From NCBI GenBank assembly GCA_039545355.1, contig BCJJ01000009.1:1033757-1097756 (forward strand): a DNA stretch of 64,000 nt. Direction: 5' to 3'. Position 1 is the stretch's first letter. Every line of letters begins with the position of its first letter. Shown here in pieces: positions 1 through 11,899 of this stretch. The position numbers and the translations under genes were made by a program. The notes beneath the pieces were generated by a model that was not told the origin of the DNA, searched no databases, and was given only the letters and a program-made list of their open reading frames with translations. Source of the DNA: Trichosporon coremiiforme. Taxonomy: Eukaryota; Basidiomycota; Tremellomycetes; Trichosporonales; Trichosporonaceae.

Positions 1-330
1 TGCAGGATATCCTCCGGGACCTCGGCATGAAGGGCAACCCGACCCTGGGTAAGGCCAAGTCGCTGAAGGCTCGCCGAGAGCTGGCGCAGGAGCTCTGTGA
101 GTGTGCACATGCATCGAGCAGCCACCGAGGTCGATGACGTTCGCTACTGGCGGAAGCTGACACCCTTTGCAGCGGACGTGAGGGAGTACGAGCAAGGGCA
201 CGGCCTCAGCGCTGATCGCCCTACACGGACCCGGGCAGGCCGAGGGACTCGAGATAGCGCGCCTCCAGCCCCTGACGAGGATGGAGCCACTGCAGCCGTC
301 ATGGACTTCCTAGGGGACGACAGCGACTAG
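1..330 (+). CDS. C-terminal part of a probable HIRIP3-type histone chaperone (5' end outside window)
   Basis: Only the last two exons are present: 1-96 (reading frame starts at base 3) and 173-330, joined across a 76-nt intron (97-172) with a GTGAGT donor and a GCTGAC branch site. The spliced tail is about 84 residues. It opens with a short helical segment containing LRDLGMKGNPTLGKAKSL followed by a basic RRELAQEL stretch. This resembles the conserved C-terminal region of HIRIP3/CHZ-type H2A-H2B chaperones (a leucine-rich helix, then G-x-PTL-x-KAK-x-L and an RxLAxEL helix). The rest is polar and acidic and ends in DFLGDDSD, which also suits a histone-binding protein. The family call is an inference from this short match; the exon structure and stop codon at 328-330 are seen directly. 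The N-terminus and function cannot be judged from this window. Confidence 0.45.
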
Positions 331-790
331 TGTATGTTGTAGCAGCAGTAGCACGCAATGTCTGGTTTATCTTGGTGCTGAGACACATGAGGCGTACATG
401 TCGCACTCTCATCTGATTTCGGGAAGGGCATGCATGGGACGGTGCACGCCGAGATCTCAAAGATAAGCTTGTTAACCTGGTGATCAGTGGGACCCTGCCG
501 TCACGTGGAGCCCGTAGAGGAACGTCAGCGGGCGGGCTGGGGTTGGCTGGGGCATCTTGTAACCTGTAACCTTAATGCCTTTGTTGTGCCTGGATGCCTG
601 AAGCGTGAATGCGTGAACTCTCTCGAGCCCAATTTTCCGACACCTACATCCTTCCTCACCTCCAACGACAGCTCCTCGTGCCAGTCCGACGCGCCAGAAC
701 GCTAGCCAGCGCTCCCTTTGACCTGCTCGACACGTACAACGCACTTTCGACGAGGATCCAGGCGCCAGCAACGCGACCAAGACGAAGACG
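331..790. other. Intergenic: terminator of the upstream gene and promoter/5'UTR of the GT61 gene
   Basis: No gene is supported here. The last 150 bases before the GT61 start are pyrimidine-rich, as is common for transcription starts and leaders in basidiomycetes. No clear TATA box or polyadenylation signal stands out. Confidence 0.5.
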
Positions 791-2565
791 ATGGTCGGCT
801 ACCGGCACCCCCTGACAAGTTCTCGGAACCGGCCGCTGCGGTACGTCCTTCTCGGCGTGCTGCTGCTCGGCGCGCTCTACTGGTTCAAGAAGGACAAGGC
901 CGAGAACCGCTTCCAGGACGTCATCGGCGGCGTCACTCCCAAGACGGGGAGCTCGGCGGCTCACGCTGGACTAGCTGGCCTCGCCCCGCCCGTCGCCCCG
1001 CATCAGCACCAGGACATGCGGAGCTCGTCCACGAACGTAGGCACCAAGCACGAGAAGACGCGCAAGAGCCAGTTCGTCGACCTCCGCACGGCCATTCCGT
1101 GGACGATGTTTGATGGAGGTGAGTGCCGTGAGCAGGCGGCGCGTCGCACGGTCCGTGATTCGCGCATGTGCGCACAGAAGGGTGACTGTCGTGTGCGCCC
1201 GTGTGTACCGCCGATCACGCGCAGCTGCTCAAGTGCCAATTCAGCTGACTCCAGGTCTCCCCGGCTACTCAGTCTTCAGCAACCTCTACCTGAACGGTGG
1301 TATCCTCTATGCCGTATCCGCGGACGAGACGGCTGCGACCCTCATCCCCAAGACGCGAACAATCCTTTCAGGCGTAGGCAAACATCACCCCGAGGCTGGT
1401 CCGGACAGGTGGTCAACGGTCATCGGCGGCGACCTCGCCCGGAGTGAGCTCGGTAACCGCGCCGTCCGTCTTCCCGGTGTTACTGTGAGCTTGCCGGCTA
1501 ACGGCCAACAGCTGACAACAGTACATCTTCAACGACCCGCCAGGCAAGGAGGGCTACCTCGCGTTCTATGAGCACCTGTTCCCCGAGGCTCTTGTCCCGA
1601 GTGTGCGCGCTGTCGCCTCGGTCGTGGATAAGAACAGCGGCGATGTATCCGAGGTGATCCCGTCTCGCATCATCTTTGCGCGCTGCTCAGACGATGGCTT
1701 CAAGGATGACAAGGGACGGAGTGAGCTGCGTGTGCCCTCAAGTAGCTGACAAATAGATATCTGGACACTCTCCCGTTTGTTCCCGGACGTGCCGATCGAG
1801 GACGCGCGTAACTGGGCCGACCGCGCCGAGTCTGACCTGACGTACATCTTCGAGCGGGTCGTCATCGTCGACCGGTGGGCGGCGCACAGTTTCGGGCGCG
1901 ACACGGCGCGCTGGGGCAAGATGAACGGCGAAGCGCACACGATGCCAGCGCCCAAGGGGTTCTGGGAGCCGCTGCGGCGCAACATGCTCGACGCCGTGGG
2001 CGACGTCACACCCTCCGTGGGGCGGTACAAGCTCCCGGTCGTCGTGTACATTGAGCGCGACAGCAAGCCGATGCTGAGCAAGGAGAGCCATGAGGCGCTC
2101 GTCGCCGAGCTCAAGCACCTCACCCCCCGCGCCGAGGTGCACGTCACCCAGCTCAAGTCCATGACGAAGGAGCAGCAGGTGTCGCTTTTCGCGAAGACGG
2201 ACGTTGTCGTCGGTCTCCATGGACAGGAACTGTTCGAGGCGGCCTGGATGAGCCCCGAGGGAAGTGTGATCGAGATCTTTGAGGAGGGCGGCTTCAACCG
2301 TGAGCTTGCGCAAGTAGCGTTGGAAGCTGACAGACACAGGCGACTACGGCATCTTCCTGAACATGCTCGAGATTGACCACACCGTCATCCAGAAGGACCG
2401 CGTTCTCACTGAGGCCGTGTGGATGAAGCACGAGAAAACCCGCGGACCGAACAAAGATGTGAGTTGGGTAAGACACGGTGATAACTGACATCCCAGAACG
2501 TCGATGTTGACGCCAAGCTCGTCGCTAAGACTGTTGGCGAGAAGCTGGATAGGCTGAGGCGCTGA
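791..2565 (+). CDS. GT61-family glycosyltransferase, type II membrane protein
   Basis: Six exons: 791-1118, 1255-1484, 1522-1720, 1757-2299, 2340-2458 and 2497-2565, giving 495 residues. Introns are 36-136 nt with GTGAGY donors and CTGAC/CTAAC branch sites. Residues 16-32 form one hydrophobic helix after a short basic N-terminus, as expected of a Golgi type II membrane enzyme with a lumenal catalytic domain. Near residue 405 is VVGLHGQELFEAAWM followed by VIEIF, the diagnostic GT61 (DUF563) pattern of a G-x-HG segment, an upstream basic/acidic loop and a hydrophobic strand with E. Family members transfer xylose, GlcNAc or related sugars to glycans or proteins; the substrate here cannot be told. 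In capsule-forming Tremellomycetes such enzymes often act on wall or glycoprotein sugars, which is inference. The gene is convergent with RPS18. The first ATG before the membrane helix was chosen as start. Confidence 0.85.
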
Positions 2566-2893
2566 GCTTGAGCCCGTCTAGCAACAGTAGTTCGGATAGT
2601 AGAAACCATAGCTATAGGTATAGAGTTCTCTTTCATGGTATCAGTTTCATCGAAGCAAATCTTGGCTCTATTGCAATCGAGCGATGAGTACACCGAATCG
2701 AGGGAACGACGACCTGCTTGCAGCAGAGCAGAGAGTACGACGCAACGGCAAGAGTAACAACATGCAGCGGTAGGTGATTGCTAGTGTATCAGAATGCGTG
2801 CATCCCATATATGAACACAGAGCCAGATGTATCCTTGAACCCGACTCTGCCGCCCACGACTCCCTACGCAAAACCACAAAGAACGAGAATTGT
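2566..2893. other. Intergenic between convergent GT61 and RPS18 stop codons
   Basis: Holds the two facing 3' untranslated regions. No gene, repeat or strong hairpin was noticed. Confidence 0.5.
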
Positions 2894-3987
2894 TTACTTC
2901 TTGCCCTTGGTGGCGATGGTGCGGGCACCAACACGACGACCGCTGTGGATGTTAGCTTTGATCGAAAGAGAGAGTCGAAGCCGAAATAGAGGGTGGGAGG
3001 TGACTGGTGGAAGTGCAGTTAGAGCAACAGCATTCCGCCTCAAATTGGCCGGAAAACTGCGCATCTCGACAGCGACATCTTCCCAGTCCCATTCCAATCC
3101 TAACGATTTCCAGCTTGAGTTAAACTTACGTGGTCTTGGTGTGCTGACCACGGACACGGAGACCCCAGTGGTGACGGAGACCACGGTGCGAACGGATCTT
3201 CTTGAGGCGCTCGAGGTCGTCACGGAGCTTCTGGTCGATCTGGTTGGAAAGGACGTGCGAGTCCTTGCCGTCGGTGAGGTCACGCTGACGGTTGAGGAAC
3301 CAGGTGGGGATCTTGAACTGGGTGGGGTTCTGCATGATGGTGACGATGCGCTCAAGCTCGTCGGAGTTGAGCTCACCAGCACGCTTGCTCATGTCAATGT
3401 CGGCCTTCTTGCAGACTGCGGGGCGTTAGTAGCTGGACTCCTGCATAGCGCAGGGAACTCGAGGACCTCGTCGACACTCGTCTGAACAGTCTGGCGACTT
3501 TCTCCTCCCACTCGATCAACATTTGCACGCGACATTCCAACCTGATCCTCCCAACATAGATCCTCGCGTCAAACCTGCACGTCCTGATGTCCTCCTCCAC
3601 GCTTTCTCGCTCGTGTCGTCTGCGCGCGATCCCGTAGCCCTCCTCAAATCTTCTCCGTCCCGCCAAACCGTCCATGTCCTTCGAGGTCCCTGATTCCCGT
3701 GTCGTCTCGACTTACCAAGGTTGGCGTAACGGCGACCGACACCACGGATCTCGGTGAGGGCGTACATGGCCTTGCCTGTGAACTGTCAGCTCCGCGCTCT
3801 CGGCGATCTTCCAATCTGCTGTCCGTCGTCTGCGCGCAATTCCATCGTCCTGAATCCATCTCGAATCCGCGCGCTTTCCGGGAACAACAGTCGGGCATAG
3901 ATTCTCACCAGTACCCTTAACGTTGGTGTTAAGGAGACGGAGAATGTGCTGGAACTGCTCGTGCTGAGCGGGAGGCTGGAAAGACAT
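2894..3987 (-). CDS. RPS18: 40S ribosomal protein S18 (uS13)
   Basis: Four exons on the minus strand: 3909-3987, 3716-3775, 3130-3415 and 2894-2942, giving 157 residues, close to the usual 146-156. Recognised family segments, in order, are an N-terminal helix with [14 protein letters not shown], the helix-hairpin-helix region [34 protein letters not shown], and the basic tail [22 protein letters not shown], which contacts 18S rRNA in the head of the small subunit. The last exon adds [15 protein letters not shown], a basic eukaryotic extension. Introns of 133, 300 and 187 nt are longer than most in this window, as is usual for ribosomal protein genes. The leader just upstream on the minus strand is C/T-rich. 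I looked for C/D-box snoRNA motifs in the introns and saw none. Confidence 0.97.
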
Positions 3988-5974
3988 CTTGCTCTTTTTT
4001 GTCGGACGGGTCGGTGGTGTCGAGGTGGTCGAGTGTTGGACGCAGTCTCGAACTGGTGAGGAAAAGCAGCAGTTTGGAAAGTCGTGCGTGATACCAAAAC
4101 GTGCAGAATGACGTGGCCGAGACCAAACTCTGAGCGGCGAAACTCCGATTTTCCGCCGGTCCAAGTGGCATGTGGCATCTCGGCATCAATCCTGCTTTCG
4201 GCCTCCACTTTCGAGGTCCACCCCGTGTTGGTGGTGTGTTTTCGTTGTAGTCGACTGCACCTCATACACTTCGCAACTCATGTTCACCGCTATAATGGCC
4301 GTCACGTTCCAGGCTACAGCATCACTCACTTCAAGCGACTTCTGGTCCGACGATAAAGTCGCCGTTGTTCGTCTATGTCCATCCCGACTAGATACTTGAC
4401 TTGTCGCTCAACGCAGATGCCCCCTTCAAATTGGTCTGAGCCGAATATTCAACAGGTGTGGGTGGTCGCGATGTCAAGTCAATCGTGTTGACGAAGTAGC
4501 TTCAATTTGCTGAAGTTGCTCGGACGCCTGCCTCCATCGATCGCGAACGCTACGCACGCCTCCAGGCTCGATCCCCGTCAAGTTTCTGCGCTGTCTCACG
4601 AACAGCCTCTGATTCACAGTCAACTGGATCGTCGAAGCTGACGACAATCCGTGGATACTATTCACCATTCATCTGCTGCTTCATCGGTCAGGCAATACTC
4701 AACACGACTGTCATTCACAACGTCTGTTCCATATTCCCATCAAGTACTCGCCTCCTATTGTGAAGGTTTACCGAGGCTACGACTCGCAACGCCTCTCCGA
4801 ACCCTTCCGCCTTCAGCATTGCCCCTCGAACTCCTCCCCCATACAGCACCTGATGGCAACGGAGCAACACTTGCCCATGTCCGATCGCAGTGGAGTCTCA
4901 GCCTCTTCAATTCCGGTGAAGACGGTACATGACGGAGATCTTAGCAGATCCTCAAATCTGCTAAAGGTTTGGGGGCTATTCTGTCAGGTCTACACCAAGT
5001 CATGAGGCGCGAACACCCTCCGTGATGAGGTCACAGCACTACACCATCAATACGCCCTGCGCCGTGCCAAGTCTCGGAGACTCTGCGTTGGCGCAGAAGG
5101 ATCTAGGGACTGTTGGGGCGACACCTCGTTCGGATTGAGAAGTTCAGCCTTTGCTCGCAGACTAGCGCTTTTCGGACTCCGAGGCTGTGCATCGGACTGT
5201 GCATCGGGGCCGAAGAAGTTAGGGCGCCACTCGCTCTCGCTCGGCAGAGGAGGCGACAACTAGAGGCGGACGCTGGTGGATGGAGACATAAATGCCGCAA
5301 CCTGTCAGCGTCCCGTCGCCGACGTCCTCGGAGCTGTGCTCTCGGTCTAAAATGCCCGCCCATGGTGTCGGGGGCGTCGGTTGAGCTAGTCCTGTCTCGG
5401 CCTCAAACTGACTGCGCGATCTGCGACTACTGACTCACTCCGACGGAAGGCGCAAAGGCGCCGCCCTTAACCGTACGGCTTCCCGTTCGCCGAGGCTGTC
5501 AGCGACATGGCGTAAAATGGTTAGCGTGGGGACACCGACCGGGCCAGGCGACGTCTCCCCCCGCCTCAGCACCGTCTACCAGTCTCCGCATTGTCACAGG
5601 TCCCAGGTTCTGTCGAATGAGGCACTGCCTCGTGTCGCCGTCCACAAGCTGACAGAAGAAGCTAGGCGATAAGCTGCAAGCGATTGGGAAGCTGTGCCTC
5701 GTGCCGGACGTATCGGTCGCGAGACCGCTCTGTCACGCGAGGTACTGTTCGGATACTCGTCAGTGCCAGTGACGCGGGTTTGGCTGTCGATCACATAAAC
5801 GCAGAGCTCCAAACCTGATGATCATGGGGCGAGGTGCTTTGGTGATTGCGCCGCTTTCGTTCCTACATCAACAGGACTACTGACAGCTACTGAACTGCTT
5901 CTTCTCACTTCATCTGCATCTCTCTTAGAGGGAGCAAGAGATGCGACGTGTTTTGGACGGGCTGGGCCAATGCC
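3988..5974. other. Intergenic: RPS18 promoter side and GST 3' side; no gene seen
   Basis: About 2 kb. The first 100-300 bases are the upstream region of RPS18, which is transcribed leftward. The right end is the GST 3' untranslated region. The middle has only short open frames (106 codons at most) with no recognisable protein and no consistent splice signals. No tRNA or repeat was recognised. Confidence 0.4.
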
Positions 5975-7323
5975 TTAGATGGCACCCATAGCCTTCATGG
6001 CGCCCAGGGCCTCTCCCTCGATCTTCTTCCAGTTGGGGAGGTTGGAGAGCTTAGCCCACCACGCCGCGACGTGGGGGAGGGTGCCGTCGGTGAGGCCGGG
6101 GGCGGCGCCCTTCAGGTCGGCGAGGGTGCCGTTGGGGAGGTGGAACAGATCGGCGATGGTCATCTCAGGACCGGCAACCCAGGTGTGCTTGGTGAGGACG
6201 CGCTCGTAGCCCTCGAGGGTCTTCTGGAGCTTGGCCTTGAGGTCTTCGACACGCTTGGCGTCGGCCGTCTTGCCGTAAACCGGGGCCCAGATGAGCTCCG
6301 CCGCGAGCTGGCCAGCGTGCGCGTCGAAGTCGTTCTCCTCGACCGACGAGGCCTGCTCGAACGTGCCGTACTTCTCGGTCTCGGACATGGGGGGCATCAG
6401 GTCCGTCTTCTTGTACTTCGCCATGAGGTCTGAGGTCAGCAGCGTGACAGGCTCGGGCCTCGGCGAAGGAAGCGGGCTTCGGTGACGAACAGCCGGCTCG
6501 GTGAGGACTGCCGACTGGACGCCGACTATGACTCACACTTGGAGATGGCACGGGACTCGTAGATTGTGTAACCAGTGTCGTTGTTCAGCATGTAAGGCAT
6601 CTGATTAAAGGGCTGGTGCTTGCGCCACTCCTCCGACCAGACCTGCTTGAACTCGTGGTTCACGAACTCGACCTCATTCTCGAGCTTCGCCTCGGCGATA
6701 CAGATGCGGGCAGTGTTGACCGACTGGAGGTTAGCTGAGAGCTCATCTGCGTGGAGGCGCTTTAGGTTGGCCAGTTTGGTCAAAACACGGGCAGGATGTT
6801 ATCCTGCGCGCGAATGCGTGGGGACGGCATCGACAGCGAGCACTACTCGATTGCCAGCGAGTACACAGTCGTGACTGCTGGAACCGATGTCGCCCTGATC
6901 CTGAAACTGCCATGACGCCAATGGTTGTGACCCCACCATGCACTCCTCGCGTCCAGACTTCTGGGTGGAGTGCAAGCGTTATCATCAGGATAACGCTGTT
7001 CATGTCCTGGCGCCCCACTCGAATCTACCACGGAATCGAGCTCCAATGAGACTAAACCGCACTGAGGGTTTCCTCCAGTACGGCCCAAACGCTTGGGCAC
7101 ATCTGGCTTCGTCGAGGTCACCTGGCCGCTATTCTAGGGCAACACCATGCGACGCTAGATGACCGTTGCGCAGTTGTTCAGATATGGATGGAGACACAAC
7201 TCCGGTGCGCCGGTGCCTTGCAAAGATGTCGTCGAGACCGTGTGACCATTGATCACCTCGATCCCTTCCCATCAAACTCACGGTGGAGACAACGTTTCCG
7301 TGCAGGGCGAATTGGGCGGGCAT
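5975..7323 (-). CDS. Glutathione S-transferase-like protein
   Basis: Three exons on the minus strand: 7282-7323 (14 codons), 6537-6723 and 5975-6429, giving 227 residues, typical for the family. The N-terminal thioredoxin-fold domain reads FALHGNVVST joined across intron 1 to SVNTARICIAEAKL, then NQMPYMLNNDTGYTIYESRAI, the glutathione-binding ...(Q/M)-(V/M)-P-x-L...ESRAI motif. The C-terminal helical domain (about residues 80-227) includes VAGPEMTIADLFHLP and a WAKLSNLPNWKKI tail, typical of phi/theta-like fungal GSTs. A serine near residue 13-15 is the likely activating residue (family knowledge). The first intron is 558 nt, unusually long here, and separates a 42-nt first exon. Its acceptor is preceded by GCTAAC. 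Without this first exon the frame has no ATG before the domain. Expected role: cytosolic detoxification by glutathione conjugation. Confidence 0.9.
6724..7281 (-). other. Long first intron (558 nt) of the GST gene
   Basis: Donor GTGAGT directly after the 14th codon; acceptor CCAG preceded by a GCTAAC branch site. The joined reading frame keeps phase 0 and rebuilds the start of the thioredoxin fold. It is about 4-10 times longer than most introns in the window. No internal coding exon or RNA gene was recognised. Confidence 0.75.
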
Positions 7324-10300
7324 TTTCGTTTCGAAGTGGTTGGTTGCTGTGGAGCAGAGGAGTTGGAGCTGAGAGTCAGAAAGCTGGGAGCTGGAGCTTT
7401 TAGGGAGTGTGACAGGAAAGAGAAGAGCGCAACAAGTGCGGAAGTGCGGAGAGCGGGATTCTGTGTGACTGCGTGTTACTCTGTAACCCCAAGAAGTTAC
7501 ATCGTTCTGGCCTGTTCTGGACTGAAACGTGCGTCGAGCGCTCGTTGGCTGTGACAGACGCCGAGGTTAATGCTGAGGTATGCATTCGGTGTCAGCAGAT
7601 ACCTTGTCTCGGTCTCTCGGTCATCATTTTACTGGACGATGGGAGCATTCCGCACTCAGAGTACTCGAAAGCTATGACGTTGTGTGTCCTCCACCAGAAG
7701 ACTGCTTACGAAAGCACTGCCCACTCACTTGGGTTGAGATCCGTCGGATCCTCTTTGCCTCCACTTGGGCAATCCGCCTGATGTCTCACACAGGTGCCTC
7801 ACGGAGCATAGCTGGTGCGCCTATGTGTGAACTTGACACAAGGGATCCACGTGCTGGGCAGTATGTTTGGCTCTTCGGCCCGGACGTCTGTCCTCCGACA
7901 CAAGACACGGGATGCTTGCAACTGCATCAACAACGAACATGAACGTGAAGCATTCCTCGATGCATACCAAAAGCGGTATCGAGCAAGCAGAGGGGCTGCG
8001 GTGGTCTTGGCTGTCCGTTCCCGCCCCAAATCTTGGGCCCAACCGAATGCAAGGCACACCTGCGCTCAAAAGAAAGCAAGCGCAGGCGCACATGACGAAG
8101 GTCACATGTCCCGTCGCATAGTCCAAAAGGCGTCGAGCTCCATGCCGTACACTCGCGCGCAGGACAGGCGAACAAAGTGTCCGTGCGCTCTCCGCGTCGT
8201 CCATCCGTCGTGCAGGTAGGTCTCCGTGTGGTGTCCGTCTCCGTAGCAGCCAGGCTCGTTTCGGTGCATCAGCCAGGTCGGTCAGAACCCTGGCGCTAGG
8301 CGTGTGCGTGCTCCATCGTCCCTGGGTGTGGCTCCTTGCGCTCTTACCTTTGTCTTTGTGGCGAGTAGCCGGTTGCGCAGGTCGGTAGTCGAAGTGGTGC
8401 TGTAGCGTGCAACAGCCCGTGGAGCACGTGAGACACAATGCATAGAAGTCGCCGTGACAGCGAGACAAGACGGTGTCCACCTCAAACGTCATGAGTTAAC
8501 GAGATGGACCAATCACCCTTATCATTATCTCCACGGCTGTGGCTGCGTCAACAGCAAGTGGGTCGGACCCCGGGGCTGGCGACGCCGTCGAGGGACGGTG
8601 GAGGGGACCCAGGTTAGTCACTGGTAGACACCTCCAGGCAATCTCCACAAAAGATTAGGTGCCCTCGCAGCGCCCCACTTTTTCGTTCTGCGCCGACGAA
8701 AGCCTGCGTACCATCGGGCAGGAAGGTGGCTCCAGTTAGCTTTCGCTGTTCCTTACAGACCTTAGCTTCCTTGACGCCGTAAGCCTTGTCCGTAAGCCTT
8801 GTTCGGTACCACGGAGTGACTGACCAAGCGCCTTCCAGTGCTGAGTTAAGGTGTGGCAGACGCGTCGCCGCCCGAAAAAATCGAGTGCGCGTCGCTACTG
8901 CTCTCTCCCCTTCCCCCACTTTCATTCCAGATCCAAAGTGGAACTGCATGTGCCTCCAAAGTGCCTTTGCGCCAGCCGCGATGCCGAACACACGCCGACC
9001 GGCTGTGAGAGAGGACTAGGCCGCCGAGCACGCCGAACCTGCCGACTTGGACTGCGGTGGCCGGCGGTCATGACGCGCGAGAGACATTTGTTGATATTTT
9101 CGTCTCCTTTCTGCCCCTCCGAACCTGAAGTCTGTCTGAGGTCTGCGGTTAGAGATGAATGATGGAATGAAACCTGCTGCAGAGCAATCAGGATAAACGG
9201 GTTCTCTGGTGCGACAATGAGCCATTTGAGCAAGTCTCGCTGACGCCAGGGAATGAGCACCAAGGACGAAGGGCAACAAAGTGCCAAATGGAGGGTTCGA
9301 CCCACTCTTCGCGAGATCCCTTTCACTGAACTCTCCTCTCCCTCGTCCTCGCGCAGCCTCATTCTGCCCGCAGCCTCGAGGTACCTGCAGAAAACAACGA
9401 TGTGCCGACTTCTGGGACTCCGGGACGCAGGATCTCGTCTTCAGGAAACGCAACATCTAAGCGCAGAGGGTTGCTCCTGGAAAACGTCGAGGAAGTGAGA
9501 CCTTCGTTCGGGCTCACGACTGCCTGGGCTCTTGGTTCAGGCCGTTCAGGAGAGCCAGGAGCGCTCCTGGGGCGACCTGAACAGACCTGAGTGTAATGAC
9601 ATCGAGCTCCCCGGTCCGCTGGCCCCGCTGAGCCGCCGCTCGCGATCCTTGCGAACCGCACACGCCACCTTGGTCTGTACCGCGTATAGACCGACCGGAC
9701 AACAACACGCAATCTCCACCGGACCGTGGCTGGTCCCCCACCCCCACCCTACCACATGACCTGCTGCGCGCAAGCCCGTGCAGCACTGCAGCACGCGGCA
9801 ATCACCTACGGTATGCATCGGACGCTGACGCGGTAAGCCTGCTGAGGACCCTCGGTGCGGGCACTGCTACATGCGCCGCACTTGCACCCATACTGTGCAC
9901 TTGCTGCGAGATGAGATGAGGATAGTGCTGCGCATGCGTTCAGAACAATTCATACACATGAGCAGCGTATGCTGGCAGATGGCCCACCGATTGGGCCAGG
10001 TGACAGATGATATCGGGGCTTGTTCGGGAGCGCTCGGCCAGATGACAGAGGACAGGGGTATCACAAGGACAGATGAAGGAGGTCACAGGAAGCTTGCACG
10101 TTACCGCGCTGCGCTGCCGCCATAACCGCTCTGGCCTGTGCGTTGCCGGCGCGGGCAGCGTGAGGGCGGCGCGCGGGAGGGGCAAGCAGCAATTTGGTTA
10201 TTGCGCACAGACGCCTGAGCCCCGAGCAACTTCACTTTAGAACCGAATTACTGCGGCTGGCCGCTGGCCGCTCGGTCTATCCACCGTTTCAAGGCCAGAT

Positions 10301-10985
10301 GCATCAGGTGGCCACTCGACGATTGGGAAATGGCGCTCCCACACCACTCCACCGCATCCAGGTTACGCCCAGGCAGTCTGGCTGACGCGATCACTTGTGT
10401 GATTAGCATTTCACGCGGAATGTCAAATTGCTTCGGTTGCAGCAGTGTTGTGTAGATTGGTCACGATACATAGTCTACGTGTATGATGAAATATATCGCT
10501 AATTATACAGGAGCAGCTTGAGGAGCGGTCCGGAGCCCAATGCCAGAGTCTAGGTGTGCGGGAGAGTGCGTTGTGTGTGTATAGTTGAGATTGAGTGTGT
10601 GGTGTCGCAAGAGGGAAGTGGAAGTGAGAAATGCGTTTTACAGTGTGAAAGAGGCGTGATACAACTGTGCGTGTGAGGGCCGCGAGGGGCAAAGGAGAAT
10701 GCGTGTATATGATTGCGTTTGCATGGAGTGAGAGCGAGGGAGAGCGTTCGAACGTTGAAGCGAAGTTGGAAGTGTCCTGGTAGTGCACTTATTAAACACA
10801 AGAGGTGGGTTTGGTATCTCGACGGACGTGTATCGAGAAGCTGTATCGGTTGAGAGGGGAAATGGTCGAACGAACGGGGCGCGCGTCTCGGAGGCATGAA
10901 GTGTCCTGATCACTGGTGCGGGTGTGTTCTTTTGCTTCGTGTGGTTGCGATCGCTGAGGACGAGAACTCGACAGCTCTCTACACT
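7324..10985. other. Gene-poor intergenic region between GST start and zinc-finger gene end
   Basis: About 3.7 kb without a supportable gene. Open frames reach 223 codons on the minus strand (7821-8492), but their translations are rich in Arg, Ser, Cys and His, match no family I know and mirror equally open frames on the other strand. Around 9980-10090 there is a degenerate repeat of a GGCCAGRTGACAGA-like element (two main copies). The left end should hold the GST promoter. Confidence 0.4.
9995..10065. repeat. Degenerate two-copy repeat with GGCCAGRTGACAGA core
   Basis: The core GGCCAG(G/A)TGACAGA occurs twice about 39 bases apart, and a related ACAGATGAAGG follows shortly after. Copies are imperfect. 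Its role is unknown; it may simply be a decayed local duplication. Confidence 0.4.
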
Positions 10986-11899
10986 CTAGTGCCTCCGACC
11001 ACCGCGGGTGTCGTCGATGGGCCTACCCACAGGGGTAGGCTGTGGCCGAAAAAAGTACTCGCGAAGACGAAGGTCGACGGCGCCGTTCTGGTTCTCGTAG
11101 TGGTACTCCTGCTCAGGCCAGACCTCCTTCGGGGGAGTAGTGTCGTAGCCACCATTCATCGGCCCAAACCCCGCCTGAGGGGGCGTGATGATCTGGTCCA
11201 GCCAGTTCTCTATTCCGGTAGGCGCCTGGGGGAAGTATCCGGTCTGCTGAGGGTGGGGGTGGGCCGAAGGAGGGGGCGGGATGTGGTGAGGAACGTAGTC
11301 GACCTGCTGGACCCAGTGAGGAGGAGGGTAGTATACAGGCTGAATGTCGACCTCGGCGTGACCGTAGGCATACTGAGGAGGGGAATAGTTCTCGAGCGGG
11401 CTGCGGTCCTCACGCATGAGGGGAGCCGGGTGAGGGGGCGGCACGTGAGCACCAGAGGACGAGGAAGACGTCGTCGCGGTAGTCGTCACTCGGGTTATCG
11501 GTTGAGACGTGCCCATGTTGGCGGACGTCAGCGGCGCGGTAGCATCGGGTCGTCGGACGGGCTTGATCCTCGGACGGGCGGACTGGGGGTTGAGGTGCAG
11601 GCCCTCGTGACGCCTCCAGACCTCTCTCCGGACAAAGGACTGTCCGCAGTGCTCGCAAGTGAAGGCGCGCTCGCCCTTGTGGTTACGAACATGACGCCTC
11701 ATGTGGCCTGTTGGTTAACGTCAGCCGCAAATTCAGTCAGACATTGCGACTGCGCCCCCCTTCCTACCACCGGCCTTGCGAACTTGTCGCCTGACTGACT
11801 GATAGACGGAAGGAAGACGAAGCGTCGAGACTACTCACTGCTTGAGGAGAATGACTTGCCACATCCTGGCTCAGGACAAGGGTAACCTCCGGGGGCCAT
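10986..11899 (-). CDS. C2H2 zinc-finger protein, two fingers and a proline-rich tail
   Basis: Two exons: 11839-11899 and 10986-11707 (intron 131 nt), giving 260 residues. Two adjacent fingers occupy residues 8-54. The first is C-x4-C-x12-H-x3-H and is split by the intron. The second is C-x2-C-x12-H-x3-H, with the linker NHKGERAFTC close to the classical TGEKP-type linker. The rest is low-complexity, rich in Pro, His, Tyr and Gln (for example VYYPPPHW, HHIPPPPSAHPHP), typical of a transcription-activation or otherwise disordered region. The likely role is a sequence-specific nuclear DNA-binding regulator; target genes are unknown. The start is the ATG 7 codons before the first zinc ligand, with no longer in-frame alternative that keeps the finger. 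It lies alone between two gene-poor regions. Confidence 0.85.

Noticed and set aside
3416..3715. Possible snoRNA in the 300-nt RPS18 intron
   Set aside because: No C box (RTGATGA) with matching D box (CTGA) in the right arrangement was found; an H/ACA fold could not be judged by eye.
7821..8492. 223-codon open frame on the minus strand
   Set aside because: Cys/His/Arg-rich without spaced zinc-ligand patterns. Opposite frames are equally open, so it was not called a gene.
9290..9320. tRNA B-box-like GGTTCGACCC
   Set aside because: The T-stem has a mismatch, the acceptor stem has no partner about 70 bases upstream and no A-box is present.
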